From NCBI RefSeq assembly GCF_937616625.2, contig NC_065576.1:30232128-30296127 (forward strand): a DNA stretch of 64,000 nucleotides, read 5' to 3'. The translations under genes and the position numbers were made by a program. Source of the stretch: Mercurialis annua (lineage: Eukaryota; Streptophyta; Magnoliopsida; Malpighiales; Euphorbiaceae). Below are positions 11,727-22,229 of this stretch, piece by piece (position 1 is the first letter of the stretch; the number at the start of each line of letters is the position of its first letter). Below the pieces are notes generated by a model that had not been told where the DNA came from, ran no database searches, and saw nothing but the letters and a program-made list of their open reading frames with translations.

Positions 11727-11938
11727 GTCATACCTTGCACGATCATCGCATATATCTGCTGCCTTGCAACTCATTCAACAAAAATAAAAACTATCTTTAA
11801 AAGTACGTTTTGGTCCCTCAACTTTTTCCATATTTCCCGTTTAGTCCCTGAATTGCAATTCATCGTTACTCGTTACTCGTACTGTTTGTGTCTCGGCGAT
11901 AGTAATAATAAAAAAACGCAGTTCAAAAAAAGCAAAAA

Positions 11939-12058
11939 AGGGGTGCAACACGAGGACTTCCCAGGAGGTCACCCATCCTAGTACTGCTCTCGCCCAAGCA
12001 CGTTTAGCTTCGGAGTTCTGATGGGATCTGGTGCATTAGTGCTGGTATGATCGCACCC
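11939..12058 (-). rRNA. 5S rRNA gene
   Basis: Box A 51-53 GCT, period 332. Confidence 0.95.
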
Positions 12059-12270
12059 GTCATACCTTGCACGATCATCGCATATATCTGCTGCCTTGCA
12101 ACTCATTCAACAAAAATAAAAACTATCTTTAAAAGTACGTTTTGGTCCCTCAACTTTTTCCATATTTCCCGTTTAGTCCCTGAATTGCAATTCATCGTTA
12201 CTCGTTACTCGTACTGTTTGTCTCTCGGCGATAGTAATAATAAAAAAACGCAGTTCAAAAAAAGCAAAAA

Positions 12271-12390
12271 AGGGGTGCAACACGAGGACTTCCCAGGAGG
12301 TCACCCATCCTAGTACTGCTCTCGCCCAAGCACGTTTAGCTTCGGAGTTCTGATGGGATCTGGTGCATTAGTGCTGGAATGATCGCACCC
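12271..12390 (-). rRNA. 5S rRNA gene
   Basis: Box A 51-53 GCT, period 339. GATCATTCC near the 5' end. Confidence 0.95.
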
Positions 12391-12610
12391 GTCATACCTT
12401 GCACGATCATCGCATATATCTGCTGCCTTGCAACTCATTCAACCAAAATAAAAACTATCTTTAAAAGTACGTTTTGGTCCCTCAACTTTTTCCATATTTC
12501 CCGTTTAGTCCCTGAATTGCAATTCATCGTTACTCGTTACTCGTTACTCGTGCTGTTTGTCTCTCGGCGATAGTAATAATAGAAAAAACGCAGTTCAAAA
12601 AAAGCAAAAA

Positions 12611-12729
12611 AGGGGTGCAACACGAAGACTTCCGGGAGGTCACCCATCCTAGTACTGCTCTCGCCCAAGCACGTTTAACTTCGGAGTTCTGATGGAATCC
12701 GGTGCATTAGTGCTGGTATGATCGCACCC
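12611..12729 (-). rRNA. 5S rRNA gene
   Basis: Box A 51-53 GTT, period 332. 119 nt; one base is missing in CCCGGGAAG, just after box C. Confidence 0.93.
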
Positions 12730-12941
12730 GTCATACCTTGCACGATCATCGCATATATCTGCTGCCTTGCAACTCATTCAACAAAAATAAAAACTATCTT
12801 TAAAAGTACGTTTTGGTCCCTCAACTTTTTCCATATTTCCCGTTTAGTCCCTGAATTGCAATTCATCGTTACTCGTTACTCGTACTGTTTGTCTCTCGGT
12901 GATAGTAATAATAAAAAAACACAGTTCAAAAAAAGCAAAAA

Positions 12942-13061
12942 AGGGGTGCAACACGAGGACTTCCCAGGAGGTCACCCATCCTAGTACTGCTCTCGCCCCA
13001 GCACGTTTAGCTTCGGAGTTCTGATGGGATCTGGTGCATTAGTGCTGGTATGATCGCACCC
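12942..13061 (-). rRNA. 5S rRNA gene
   Basis: Box A 51-53 GCT, period 332. Confidence 0.95.
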
Positions 13062-13273
13062 GTCATACCTTGCACGATCTTCACATATATCTGCTGCCTT
13101 GCAACTCATTCAACGAAAATAAAAACTATCTTTAAAAGTACGTTTTGGTCCCTCAACTTTTTCCATATTTCCCGTTTAGTCCCTGAATTGCAATTCATCG
13201 TTACTCGTTACTCGTTCTGTTTGTCTCTCGGCGATAGTAATAATAAAAAAACGCAGTTCAAAAAAAGCAAAAA

Positions 13274-13393
13274 AGGGGTGCAACACGAGGACTTCCCAGA
13301 AGGTCACCCATCCTAGTACTGCTCTCGCCCAAGCACGTTTAGCTTCGTAGTTATGATGGGATCTGGTGCATTAGTGCTAGTATGATCGCGCCC
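13274..13393 (-). rRNA. 5S rRNA gene, variant
   Basis: Box A 51-53 GCT, period 333. Changes in helix I (GGGCGCG) and in loop B (CATAACTACG). Confidence 0.92.
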
Positions 13394-13606
13394 GTCATAC
13401 GTTGCACGATCATCGCATATATCTGCTGCCTTGCAACTCATTCAACCAAAATAAAAACTATCTTTAAAAGTACGTTTTGGTCCCTCAACTTTTTCCATAT
13501 TTCCTGTTTAGTCCCTGAATTGCAATTCATCGTTACTCGTTACTCGTTCTGTTTGTCTCTCGGCGATAGTAATAATAAAAAAAACGCAGTTCAAAAAAAG
13601 CAAAAA

Positions 13607-13726
13607 AGGGGTGCAACACGAGGACTTCCCAGGAGGTCACCCATCCTAGTACTGCTCTCGCCCAAGCACGTTTAGCTTCGAAAATATGATGGGATCTGGT
13701 GCATTAGTGCTGGTATGATCGCACCC
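13607..13726 (-). rRNA. 5S rRNA gene, variant
   Basis: Box A 51-53 GCT, period 332. The stretch CAGAACTCC is replaced by CATATTTTC, so folding of the 5' domain is doubtful. Confidence 0.88.
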
Positions 13727-13938
13727 GTCATACCTTGCACGATCATCGCATATATCTGCTGCCTTGCAACTCATTCAACGAAAATAAAAACTATCTTTAA
13801 AAGTACGTTTTGGTCCCTCAACTTTTTCCATATTTCCCGTTTAGTCCCTGAATTGCAATTCATTGTTACTCGTTACTCGTTCTGTTTGTCTCTCGGCGAT
13901 AGTAATAATAAAAAAACGCAGTTCAAAAAAAGCAAAAA

Positions 13939-14058
13939 AGGGGTGCAACACGAGGACTTCCCAGGAGGTCACCCATCCTAGTACTGCTCTCGCCAAAGCA
14001 CGTTTAGCTTCGGAGTTCTGATGGGATCCGGTGCATTAGTGCTGGTATGATCGCACCC
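13939..14058 (-). rRNA. 5S rRNA gene
   Basis: Box A 51-53 GCT, period 332. GCTTTGGCG in place of GCTTGGGCG, shared with its twin at 17826. Confidence 0.95.
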
Positions 14059-14270
14059 GTCATACCTTGCACGATCATCGCATATATCTGCAGCCTTGCA
14101 ACTCATTCAACGAAAATAAAAACTATCTTTAAAACTACATTTTGGTCCCTGAACTTTTCCATATTTCCTGTTTAGTCCCTAAATTGCAGTTCATCGTTAC
14201 TCGTTACTCGTTCTGTTTGTCTCTCGGCAATAGTAATAATAAAAAAAACGCAATTCAAATAAAGCAAAAA

Positions 14271-14390
14271 AGGGGTGCAACACGAGGACTTTCCAGGAGG
14301 TCACCCATCCTAGTACTGCTCTCGCCCAAGCACGTTTAGCATCGGAGTTCTGATGGGATCCGGTGCATTAATGCTGGTATGATCGCACCC
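14271..14390 (-). rRNA. 5S rRNA gene beside solo LTR
   Basis: Box A 51-53 GCT; CCGATG in place of CCGAAG. The LTR starts 100 bp upstream of this gene, leaving its upstream promoter intact; next copy is 1888 bp on. Confidence 0.94.
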
Positions 14391-14485
14391 GTCATACCTT
14401 GCACGATCATCGCATATATCTGCAGCCTTGCAACTCATTCAACGAAAATAAAAACTATCTTTAAAAGTACATTTTGGTCCCTGAA

Positions 14486-14490
14486 CTTTT
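14486..14490. repeat. Target site duplication, left
   Basis: CTTTT, paired with 16041-16045 around solo LTR copy 1. Confidence 0.9.
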
Positions 14491-14827
14491 TGTTGGGTTT
14501 TATAGGTTCATAATGCAGCGGAATTTCAAAAATTTATCTAAAAACCCAAACCAAGATCCATGTAATTCGAATTAACAGAATAATTACTTACTTGTATGTC
14601 GAATTCAACAGCAATGTAGGAAGGAAGGAGGTGGTTCACTTTGGTGATACCTGGCCTCGGATCAGAAACGCCTCCAAAAGAACGCGTCCTCTACGAGTAT
14701 CCACACGAACAGACCTTAGCCAAAACTAGTGCTTGTGTGCTAGCACTATTGCTTCACAAGCAATTTCGAATTTTAGTGATTTTGTGAATAATGAATTTTG
14801 TGATTCTCAAACCAACTGCTTAATGAG

Positions 14828-14835
14828 TATTTATA
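14828..14835 (-). promoter_or_regulatory. LTR TATA box, copy 1
   Basis: TATAAATA on the minus strand, about 340 bp before the 3' end of the LTR; the likely Pol II core promoter of the element, pointing the same way as the 5S genes. Confidence 0.6.
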
Positions 14836-15046
14836 GTGATAAATAACACTAGGGTTTGAGACAAGTTCGAATTTCAATCTCATTGCAATTCTACAAGTTT
14901 ATGTTTATCAAAAACTCCTTTTTTATAATTATCCATATATATTAATTACTATATTTATTATCTTCCAAAAATAATAAATTAAGGAAAACACTTATCCTTA
15001 AATTTCGAATTAATATATATATATATTTATTAATATATATATTACG

Positions 15047-15050
<4 letters not shown>

Positions 15051-15100
<50 letters not shown>
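15051..15100. repeat. AT microsatellite in LTR copy 1
   Basis: 25 AT repeats. Other AT-rich runs lie just to its left. Confidence 0.95.
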
Positions 15101-15106
<6 letters not shown>

Positions 15107-16040
15107 TCACTTAATCACATTGGGCTTGTACAACCCATAACTGTTTTGAGCCTGTTCTTAGTGTGCGACCTTGTAGGTTCATATAACGTTGGCAGTAGGC
15201 TCGAAATCCCTATTTCAGCCCACAAGTCATAAGTGGCCTCTAGCAAGACATTATGACTACCCAAGTTATATGAATATCGATAATCCGATTTAACCATTTA
15301 CAATAATATTTTAATCCCTTTGTCTCTCGATATCCAGATTGAATATAAGGCATAGTTATGTCATCCTTATAACATTCAATCATTAGTTTCTTGACTCTAA
15401 GTAGACTGAAAATGATAACTTCTTATCAATTAGCATGGCCATGCATTTTCTTCAGTCTATCTTCTTCAAGGGGCCCATAGATATCTTACTCAAATAAATG
15501 AGGGACAAATTCCTTCTCAGTCACTCACATTTCTCACATAGTTACTTTCATATCCAATGACAATCTATTCCATTATCCTGTTAAAGATAATGTAAGACTG
15601 TATCAAAATATGAAATAGCTATGTAGAAATCCATGATGATTTCAAGGTCAAGGGATTATACTAATAGAACTGTAATGAGAATTACTTATGACAGTGATCT
15701 ATGTAGTATTCTCACAGTGGGTCATCCAGTGCCTTATTTCTCAAATAGCACCTATGATTTGACTTAATATCTCATATACATGATTAGTAAAACATAATCA
15801 TCAGTCAACATCATACTAGTCTCAATGTTCTATTAAGACTAGGGATAGATGGTATATAATTCTTTTATTAAACCTAAGGGTTCTACTATCAAGTCACATA
15901 CTCGATGACCTTAGAAAGAATTAACCATTCAAGTATTTTAATCATTAATATAAAATGATAAAAACTGCCAATCAATAAATAATAAAATGATAAAGTCAAA
16001 ACATGGTCAAACATTATTGACCTAGTGCATATCACTAACA

Positions 16041-16045
16041 CTTTT
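16041..16045. repeat. Target site duplication, right
   Basis: CTTTT, paired with 14486-14490. Confidence 0.9.
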
Positions 16046-16158
16046 TCCATATTTCCTGTTTAGTCCCTAAATTACAGTTCATCGTTACTCGTTACTCGTT
16101 CTGTTTGTCTCTCGGCGATAGTAATAATAAAAAAAACGCAGTTCAAAAAAAGAAAAAA

Positions 16159-16278
16159 AGGGGTGCAACACGAGGACTTCCTAGGAGGTCACCCATCCTA
16201 GTACTGCTCTCGCCCAAGCACGTTTAGCTTCGGAGTTCTGATGAAATCCGGTGCATTAGTGCTGGTATGATCGCACCC
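16159..16278 (-). rRNA. 5S rRNA gene beside solo LTR
   Basis: Box A 51-53 GCT, period 331. GATTTCATC in place of GATCCCATC; the LTR lies 118 bp past its 3' end. Confidence 0.94.
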
Positions 16279-16489
16279 GTCATACCTTGCACGATCATCG
16301 CATATATCTGCTGCCTTGCAACTCATTCAACCAAAATAAAAACTATCTTTAAAAGTACGTTTTGGCCCCTGAACTTTTCCATATTTCCAGTTTAGTCCCT
16401 GAATTGCAATTCATCGTTACTCGTTACTCGTTCTGTTTGTCTCTCAGCGATAGTAATAATAAAAAAACGCAATTCAAAAAAAGCAAAAA

Positions 16490-16609
16490 AGGGATGCAAC
16501 ACGAGGAGTTACCAAGAGGTCACCCATCCTAGTACTGCTCTCGGCCAAGCACGTTTGACTTCGGAGTTCTGATGGGATCTGGTGCATTAGTGTTGGTATG
16601 ATCGCATCC
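16490..16609 (-). rRNA. 5S rRNA gene, GGATGC type
   Basis: Box A 51-53 GTC, period 332. 5' end GGATGC and 3' end GCATCCCT: position 3 is A and 116 is T, a paired change from G-C that keeps helix I. This is the end sequence common in other plant 5S genes. Confidence 0.94.
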
Positions 16610-16821
16610 GTCATATCTTGCACGATCATCGCATATATCTGCAGCCTTGCAACTCATTTAACGAAAATTAAAACTATCTTTAAAAGTACGTTTTGGTCCC
16701 TGAACTTTTTCCATATTTTCTGTTTAGTCCCTAAATTGCATTTCATCGTTACTCGTTACTCGTTCTGTTTGTCTCTCGGCGATAGTAATAATAAAAAAAC
16801 ACAATTCAAAAAAAGCAAAAA

Positions 16822-16941
16822 AGGGGTGCCACACGAGGACTTCCCAGGAGGTCACCCATCCTAGTACTGCTCTCGCCCCAGCACGTTTAGCTTCGGAGTT
16901 CTGATGGGATCTGGTGCATTAGTGCTGGTATGATCGCACCC
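16822..16941 (-). rRNA. 5S rRNA gene
   Basis: Box A 51-53 GCT, period 332. GTGTGGCAC near the 3' end. Confidence 0.95.
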
Positions 16942-17153
16942 GTCATACCTTGCACGATCATCGCATATATCTGCTGCCTTGCAACTCATTCAACGAAAAT
17001 AAAAACTATCTTTAAAAGTACGTTTTGGTCCCTCAACTTTTTCCATATTTCCCGTTTAGTCCCTGAATTGCAGTTCATCGTTACTCGTTACTCGTTCTGT
17101 TTGTCTCTCGGCGATAGTAATAATAAAAAAACGCAGTTCAAAAAAAGCGAAAA

Positions 17154-17273
17154 AGGGGTGCAACACGAGGACTTCCCAGGAGGTCACCCATCCTAGTACT
17201 GCTCTCGCCCAAGCACGTTTAGCTTCGGAGTTCTGATGGGATCTGGTGCATTAGTGCTGGTATGATCGCACCC
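17154..17273 (-). rRNA. 5S rRNA gene
   Basis: Box A 51-53 GCT, period 340. Confidence 0.95.
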
Positions 17274-17493
17274 GTCATACCTTGCACGATCATCGCATAT
17301 ATCTGCTGCCTTGCAACTCATTCAACCAAAATAAAAACTATCTTTAAAAGTACGTTTTGGTCCCTCAACTTTTTCCATATTTCCCGTTTAGTCCCTGAAT
17401 TGCAATTCATCGTTACTCGTTACTCGTTACTCGTGCTGTTTGTCTCTCGGCGATAGTAATAATAGAAAAAACGCAGTTCAAAAAAAGCAAAAA

Positions 17494-17613
17494 AGGGGTG
17501 CAACACGAGGACTTCCTAGGAGGTCACCCATCCTAGTACTGCTCTCGCCTAAGCACGTTTAGTTTCGGAGTTCTGATGGGATCCGGGGCATTAGTGCTGG
17601 TATGATCGCACCC
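17494..17613 (-). rRNA. 5S rRNA gene
   Basis: Box A 51-53 ACT, period 332. TGCCCCGG in the 5' part and CTTAGGCG in place of CTTGGGCG. Confidence 0.94.
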
Positions 17614-17825
17614 GTCATACCTTGCACGATCATCGCATATATCTGCTGCCTTGCAACTCATTCAACCAAAATAAAAACTATCTTTAAAAGTACGTTTTGG
17701 TCCCTCAACTTTTTCCATATTTCCCGTTTAGTCCCTGAATTGCAATTCATCGTTACTCGTTACTCGTTCTGTTTGTCTCTCGGCGATAGTAATAATAAAA
17801 AAACGCAGTTCAAAAAAAGCAAAAA

Positions 17826-17945
17826 AGGGGTGCAACACGAGGACTTCCCAGGAGGTCACCCATCCTAGTACTGCTCTCGCCAAAGCACGTTTAACTTCGG
17901 AGTTCTGATGGGATCCGGTGCATTAGTGCTGGTATGATCGCACCC
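17826..17945 (-). rRNA. 5S rRNA gene
   Basis: Box A 51-53 GTT, period 332. Twin of the copy at 13939. Confidence 0.95.
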
Positions 17946-18157
17946 GTCATACCTTGCACGATCATCGCATATATCTGCAGCCTTGCAACTCATTCAACGA
18001 AAATAAAAACTATCTTTAAAAGTACATTTTGGTCCCTGAACTTTTCCATATTTCCTGTTTAGTCCCTAAATTGCAGTTCATCGTTACTCGTTACTCGTTC
18101 TGTTTGTCTCTCGGCGATAGTAATAATAAAAAAAACGCTGTTCAAAAAAAGCAAAAA

Positions 18158-18277
18158 AGGGGTGCAACACGAGGACTTTCCAGGAGGTCACCCATCCTAG
18201 TACTTCTCTCGCCCAAGCACGTTTAGCATCGGAGTTCTGATGGGATCCGGTGCATTAATGCTGGTATGATCGCACCC
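18158..18277 (-). rRNA. 5S rRNA gene beside solo LTR
   Basis: Box A 51-53 GCT; CCGATG variant. Twin of the copy at 14271; next copy is 1893 bp on, past LTR copy 2. Confidence 0.94.
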
Positions 18278-18372
18278 GTCATACCTTGCACGATCATCGC
18301 ATATATCTGCAGCCTTGCAACTCATTCAACGAAAATAAAAACTATCTTTAAAAGTACATTTTGGTCCCTGAA

Positions 18373-18377
18373 CTTTT
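18373..18377. repeat. Target site duplication, left
   Basis: CTTTT, paired with 19932-19936 around solo LTR copy 2. Confidence 0.9.
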
Positions 18378-18714
18378 TGTTGGGTTTTATAGGTTCATAA
18401 CGCAGCGGAATTTCAAAAATTTATCTAAAAACCCAAACCAAGATCCATGTAATTCGAATTAACAGAATAATTACTTACTTGTATGTCGAATTCAACAGCA
18501 ATGTAGGAAGGAAGGAGGTGGTTCACTTTGGTGATACCTGGCCTCGGATCAGAAACGCCTCCAAAAGAACGCGTCCTCTACGAGTATCCACACGAACAGA
18601 CCTTAGCCAAAACTAGTGCTTGTGTGCTAGCACTATTGCTTCACAAGCAATTTCGAATTTTAGTGATTTTGTGAATAATGAATTTTGTGATTCTCAAACC
18701 AACTGCTTAATGAG

Positions 18715-18722
18715 TATTTATA
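18715..18722 (-). promoter_or_regulatory. LTR TATA box, copy 2
   Basis: Same TATAAATA as in copy 1, unchanged. Confidence 0.6.
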
Positions 18723-18933
18723 GTGATAAATAACACTAGGGTTTGAGACAAGTTCGAATTTCAATCTCATTGCAATTCTACAAGTTTATGTTTATCAAAA
18801 ACTCCTTTTTTATAATTATCCATATATATTAATTACTATATTTATTATCTTCCAAAAATAATAAATTAAGGAAAACACTTATCCTTAAATTTCGAATTAA
18901 TATATATATATATTTATTAATATATATATTACG

Positions 18934-18937
<4 letters not shown>

Positions 18938-18991
<54 letters not shown>
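18938..18991. repeat. AT microsatellite in LTR copy 2
   Basis: 27 AT repeats, two more than copy 1; this accounts for the length difference between the LTRs. Confidence 0.95.
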
Positions 18992-18997
<6 letters not shown>

Positions 18998-19931
18998 TCA
19001 CTTAATCACATTGGGCTTGTACAACCCATAACTGTTTTGAGCCTGTTCTTAGTGTGCGACCTTGTAGGTTCATATAACGTTGGCAGTAGGCTCGAAATCC
19101 CTATTTCAGCCCACAAGTCATAAGTGGCCTCTAGCAAGACATTATGACTACCCAAGTTATATGAATATCGATAATCCGATTTAACCATTTACAATAATAT
19201 TTTAATCCCTTTGTCTCTCGATATCCAGATTGAATATAAGGCATAGTTATGTCATCCTTATAACATTCAATCATTAGTTTCTTGACTCTAAGTAGACTGA
19301 AAATGATAACTTCTTATCAATTAGCATGGCCATGCATTTTCTTCAGTCTATCTTCTTCAAGGGGCCCATAGATATCTTACTCAAATAAATGAGGGACAAA
19401 TTCCTTCTCAGTCACTCACATTTCTCACATAGTTACTTTCATATCCAATGACAATCTATTCCATTATCATGTTAAAGATAATGTAAGACTGTATCAAAAT
19501 ATGAAATAGCTATGTAGAAATCCATGATGATTTCAAGGTCAAGGGATTATACTAATAGAACTGTAATGAGAATTACTTATGACAGTGATCTATGTAGTAT
19601 TCTCACAGTGGGTCATCCAGTGCCTTATTTCTCAAATAGCACCTATGATTTGACTTAATATCTCATATACATGATTAGTAAAACATAATCATCAGTCAAC
19701 ATCATACTAGTCTCAATGTTCTATTAAGACTAGGGATAGATGGTATATAATTCTTTTATTAAACCTAAGGGTTCTACTATCAAGTCACATACTCGATGAC
19801 CTTAGAAAGAATTAACCATTCAAGTATTTTAATCATTAATATAAAATGATAAAAACTGCCAATCAATAAATAATAAAATGATAAAGTCAAAACATGGTCA
19901 AACATTATTGACCTAGTGCATATCACTAACA

Positions 19932-19936
19932 CTTTT
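19932..19936. repeat. Target site duplication, right
   Basis: CTTTT, paired with 18373-18377. Confidence 0.9.
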
Positions 19937-20050
19937 TCCATATTTCCTGTTTAGTCCCTAAATTACAGTTCATCGTTACTCGTTACTCGTTCTGTTTGTC
20001 TCTCGGCGATAGTAATAATAAAAAAAAACGCAGTTCAAAAAAAGAAAAAA

Positions 20051-20170
20051 AGGGGTGCAACACGAGGACTTCCTAGGAGGTCACCCATCCTAGTACTGCT
20101 CTCGCCCAAGCACGTTTAGCTTCGGAGTTCTGATGAAATCCGGTGCATTAGTGCTGGTATGATCGCACCC
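20051..20170 (-). rRNA. 5S rRNA gene beside solo LTR
   Basis: Box A 51-53 GCT, period 332. GATTTCATC, twin of the copy at 16159. Confidence 0.94.
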
Positions 20171-20382
20171 GTCATACCTTGCACGATCATCGCATATATC
20201 TGCTGCCTTGCAACTCATTCAACCAAAATAAAAACTATCTTTAAAAGTACGTTTTGGTCCCTGAACTTTTCCATATTTCCAGTTTAGTCCCTGAATTGCA
20301 ATTCATCGTTATTCGTTACTCGTTCTGTTTGTCTCTCAGCGATAGTAATAATAAAAAAAACGCAGTTCAAAAAAGGCAAAAA

Positions 20383-20502
20383 AGGGGTGCGACACGAGGA
20401 CTTCCCAGGAGGTCACCCATCCTAGTACTACTCTCGCCCAAGCACGTTTATCTTCGGAGTTCTGATGGGATCCGGTGCATTAGTGCTGGTATGATCGCAC
20501 CC
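20383..20502 (-). rRNA. 5S rRNA gene
   Basis: Box A 51-53 GAT. GTGTCGCACC near the 3' end. A 21-nt 5S remnant lies between it and the next copy. Confidence 0.95.
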
Positions 20503-20714
20503 GTCATACCTTGCACGATCATCGCATATTTCTACTGCCTTGCAACTCATTCAACCAAAATAAAAACTATCTTTAAAAGTACGTTTTGGTCCCTGAACTT
20601 TTTCCATATTTCCAGTTTAGTCCCTGAATTGCAATGCATCGTTACTCGTTACTCGTTCTGTTTGTCTCTCGGCGATAGTAATAATAAAAAAACACAGTTC
20701 AAAAAAAGCAAAAA

Positions 20715-20735
20715 AGGGTTGCAACACGAGGACTT
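20715..20735 (-). pseudogene. 5S 3'-end remnant
   Basis: Only about the last 21 nt of a 5S gene, joined directly to mid-spacer sequence (CAACCAAAAT). The other 99 nt and the promoter are deleted. The same junction recurs at 23226-23246. Confidence 0.9.
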
Positions 20736-20900
20736 TCAACCAAAATAAAAACTATCTTTAAAAGTACGTTTTGGTCCCTGAACCTTTTCCATATTTCCCG
20801 CTTAGTCCCCAAATTGCAATTCATCGTTACTCGTTACTCGTTCTGTTTGTCTCTCGGCGATAGTAATAATAAAAAAAACGCAGTTCAAAAAAAGCAAAAA

Positions 20901-21020
20901 AGGGTTGCAACACGAGGACTTCCAAGGAGGTCACCCATCCTAGTACTGCTCTCGCCCAAGCACGTTTAGCTTCGGAGTTCTGATGGGATCCGGTGCATTA
21001 GTGCTGGTATGATCGCACCC
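20901..21020 (-). rRNA. 5S rRNA gene
   Basis: Box A 51-53 GCT, period 333. C116A. Confidence 0.94.
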
Positions 21021-21233
21021 GTCATACCTTGCACGATCATCGCATATATCTGCAGCCTTGCAACTCATTCAACGAAAATAAAAACTATCTTTAAAAGTAC
21101 ATTTTGGTCCCTGAACTTTTCCATATTTCCTGTTTAGTCCCTAAATTGCAGTTCATCGTTACTCGTTACTCGTTCTGTTTGTCTCTCGGCGATAGTAATA
21201 ATAAAAAAAAACGCAGATCAAAAAATGCAAAAA

Positions 21234-21353
21234 AGGGGTGCAACACGAGGACTTTCCAGGAGGTCACCCATCCTAGTACTACCCTCGCCCAAGCACGTTT
21301 AGCATCGGAGTTCTGATGGGATCCGGTGCATTAATGCTGGTATGATCGCACCC
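21234..21353 (-). rRNA. 5S rRNA gene
   Basis: Box A 51-53 GCT, period 331. CCGATG variant; GCGAGGGTAGTAC in the intermediate element region. Confidence 0.94.
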
Positions 21354-21564
21354 GTCATACCTTGCACGATCATCGCATATATCTGCTGCCTTTCAACTCA
21401 TTCAACCAAAATAAAAACTATCTTTAAAAGTACGTTTTGGTCCCTGAACTTTTTCCATATTTCCAGTTTAGTCCCTGAATTGCAATTCATCGTTACTCGT
21501 TACTCGTTCTGTTTGTCTCTCAGCGATAGTAATAAGAAAAAAACGCAGTTTAAAAAAGCAAAAA

Positions 21565-21684
21565 AGGGATGCAACACGAGGAGTTCCCAGGAGGTCACCC
21601 ATCCTAGTACTGCTCTCGGCCAAGCACGTTTGACTTCGCAGTTCTGATGGGATCCGGTGCATTAGTGCTGGTATGATCGCATCC
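21565..21684 (-). rRNA. 5S rRNA gene, GGATGC type
   Basis: Box A 51-53 GTC, period 332. Second copy with the paired A3/T116 ends; shares GGCCGAGAG with the copy at 16490. Confidence 0.94.
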
Positions 21685-21896
21685 GTCATATCTTGCACGA
21701 TCATGGCATATATCTGCAGCCTTGCAACTCATTAAACGAAAATAAAAACTATCTTTAAAAGTACGTTTTGGTCCCTGAACTTTTTCCATTTTTTCTGTTT
21801 AGTCCCTAAATTGCAGTTCATCGTTACTCGTTACTCGTTCTGTTCGTCTCTCGGCGATACTAATAATAAAAAAACGCAATTCAAAAAAAGCAAAAA

Positions 21897-22016
21897 AGGG
21901 GTGCCACACGAGGACTTCCCAGGAGGTCACCCATCCTAGTACTGCTCTCGCCCAAGCACGTTTAGCTTCGGAGTTCTGATGGGATCCGGTGCATTAGTGC
22001 TGGTATGATCGCACCC
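21897..22016 (-). rRNA. 5S rRNA gene
   Basis: Box A 51-53 GCT, period 333. Confidence 0.95.
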
Positions 22017-22229
22017 GTCATACCTTGCACAATCATCGCATATATCTGCTGCCTTGCAACTCATTCAACCAAAATAAAAACTATCTTTAAAAGTACGTTT
22101 TGGTCCCTGAACTTTTTCCATATTTCCCGTTTAGTCCCTAAATTGCAATGCATCGTTACTCGTTACTCGTTCGGTTTGTCTCTCGGCGATAGTAATAATA
22201 AAAAAAACGCAGTTCAAAAAAAGCAAAAA

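Larger units (their letters stand above)
1..13600. repeat. Left homogeneous 5S domain
   Basis: Units here mostly share, on the plus strand, CTGCTGCC just past the promoter, GGTCCCTCAAC in mid spacer, GTTTAGTCCC, and AGCAAAAAAGGGG before the gene. Genes are mostly of the box A GCT class with scattered GTT copies. The right border is gradual, around 13.3-13.7 kb. Confidence 0.85.
14491..16040 (-). mobile_element. Solo LTR of a retrotransposon, copy 1
   Basis: A 1550-bp non-5S block in a 5S spacer. Read on the minus strand it begins TGTTAG and ends CCAACA, the usual TG...CA LTR ends with a short inverted repeat. It is flanked by a perfect 5-bp direct repeat, CTTTT (14486-14490 and 16041-16045), and removing it with one repeat restores the spacer exactly. 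A TATAAATA box lies in the 3' half, and TTCCGCTGC occurs close to the 3' end, as in many plant LTRs. No gag-pol, primer-binding site or second LTR adjoins it, so it is a solo LTR left by LTR-LTR recombination. The end style suggests Ty1/copia, which I hold weakly. Confidence 0.9.
13939..16460. repeat. Duplicated LTR-bearing 5S segment, copy 1
   Basis: Two 5S copies, a solo LTR and one further 5S copy with its spacer, matching 17826-20350. Shared marks are CGCCAAAGCACG in the first gene, GCATCGG in the second, the LTR and its target site, and GATGAAATCC in the third. Ends are approximate. Confidence 0.85.
18378..19931 (-). mobile_element. Solo LTR of a retrotransposon, copy 2
   Basis: 1554 bp, the same element at the same position of a 5S unit and in the same orientation as copy 1, with the same CTTTT direct repeats (18373-18377 and 19932-19936). 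I see one substitution (A at 19469 against C at 15578) and a 4-bp longer AT tract. Same site plus shared flanking 5S variants mean this arose by duplication of the array segment, not by a second insertion. Confidence 0.9.
17826..20350. repeat. Duplicated LTR-bearing 5S segment, copy 2
   Basis: Second copy of the segment at 13939-16460, offset 3887 bp before the AT tract of the LTR and 3891 after it. It differs by a handful of substitutions in the 5S units and one in the LTR. Beyond about 20350 the unit type changes. Confidence 0.85.

Noticed and set aside
15001..15110. AT tract as a replication origin or centromere mark
   Set aside because: It is a microsatellite inside the LTR, present in both copies with a two-repeat difference; nothing else supports a special role.
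15115..15297. 60 aa minus-strand frame inside the LTR, repeated at 19006-19188
   Set aside because: Short, no recognisable domain, and lies within a non-coding LTR.
14491..16040. A Cassandra-type element, which carries 5S sequence in its LTR
   Set aside because: The block has no 5S sequence inside; all 5S here belongs to the array.
14491..19931. The two LTRs as the ends of one retrotransposon
   Set aside because: Each has its own pair of CTTTT repeats and only 5S units lie between them.
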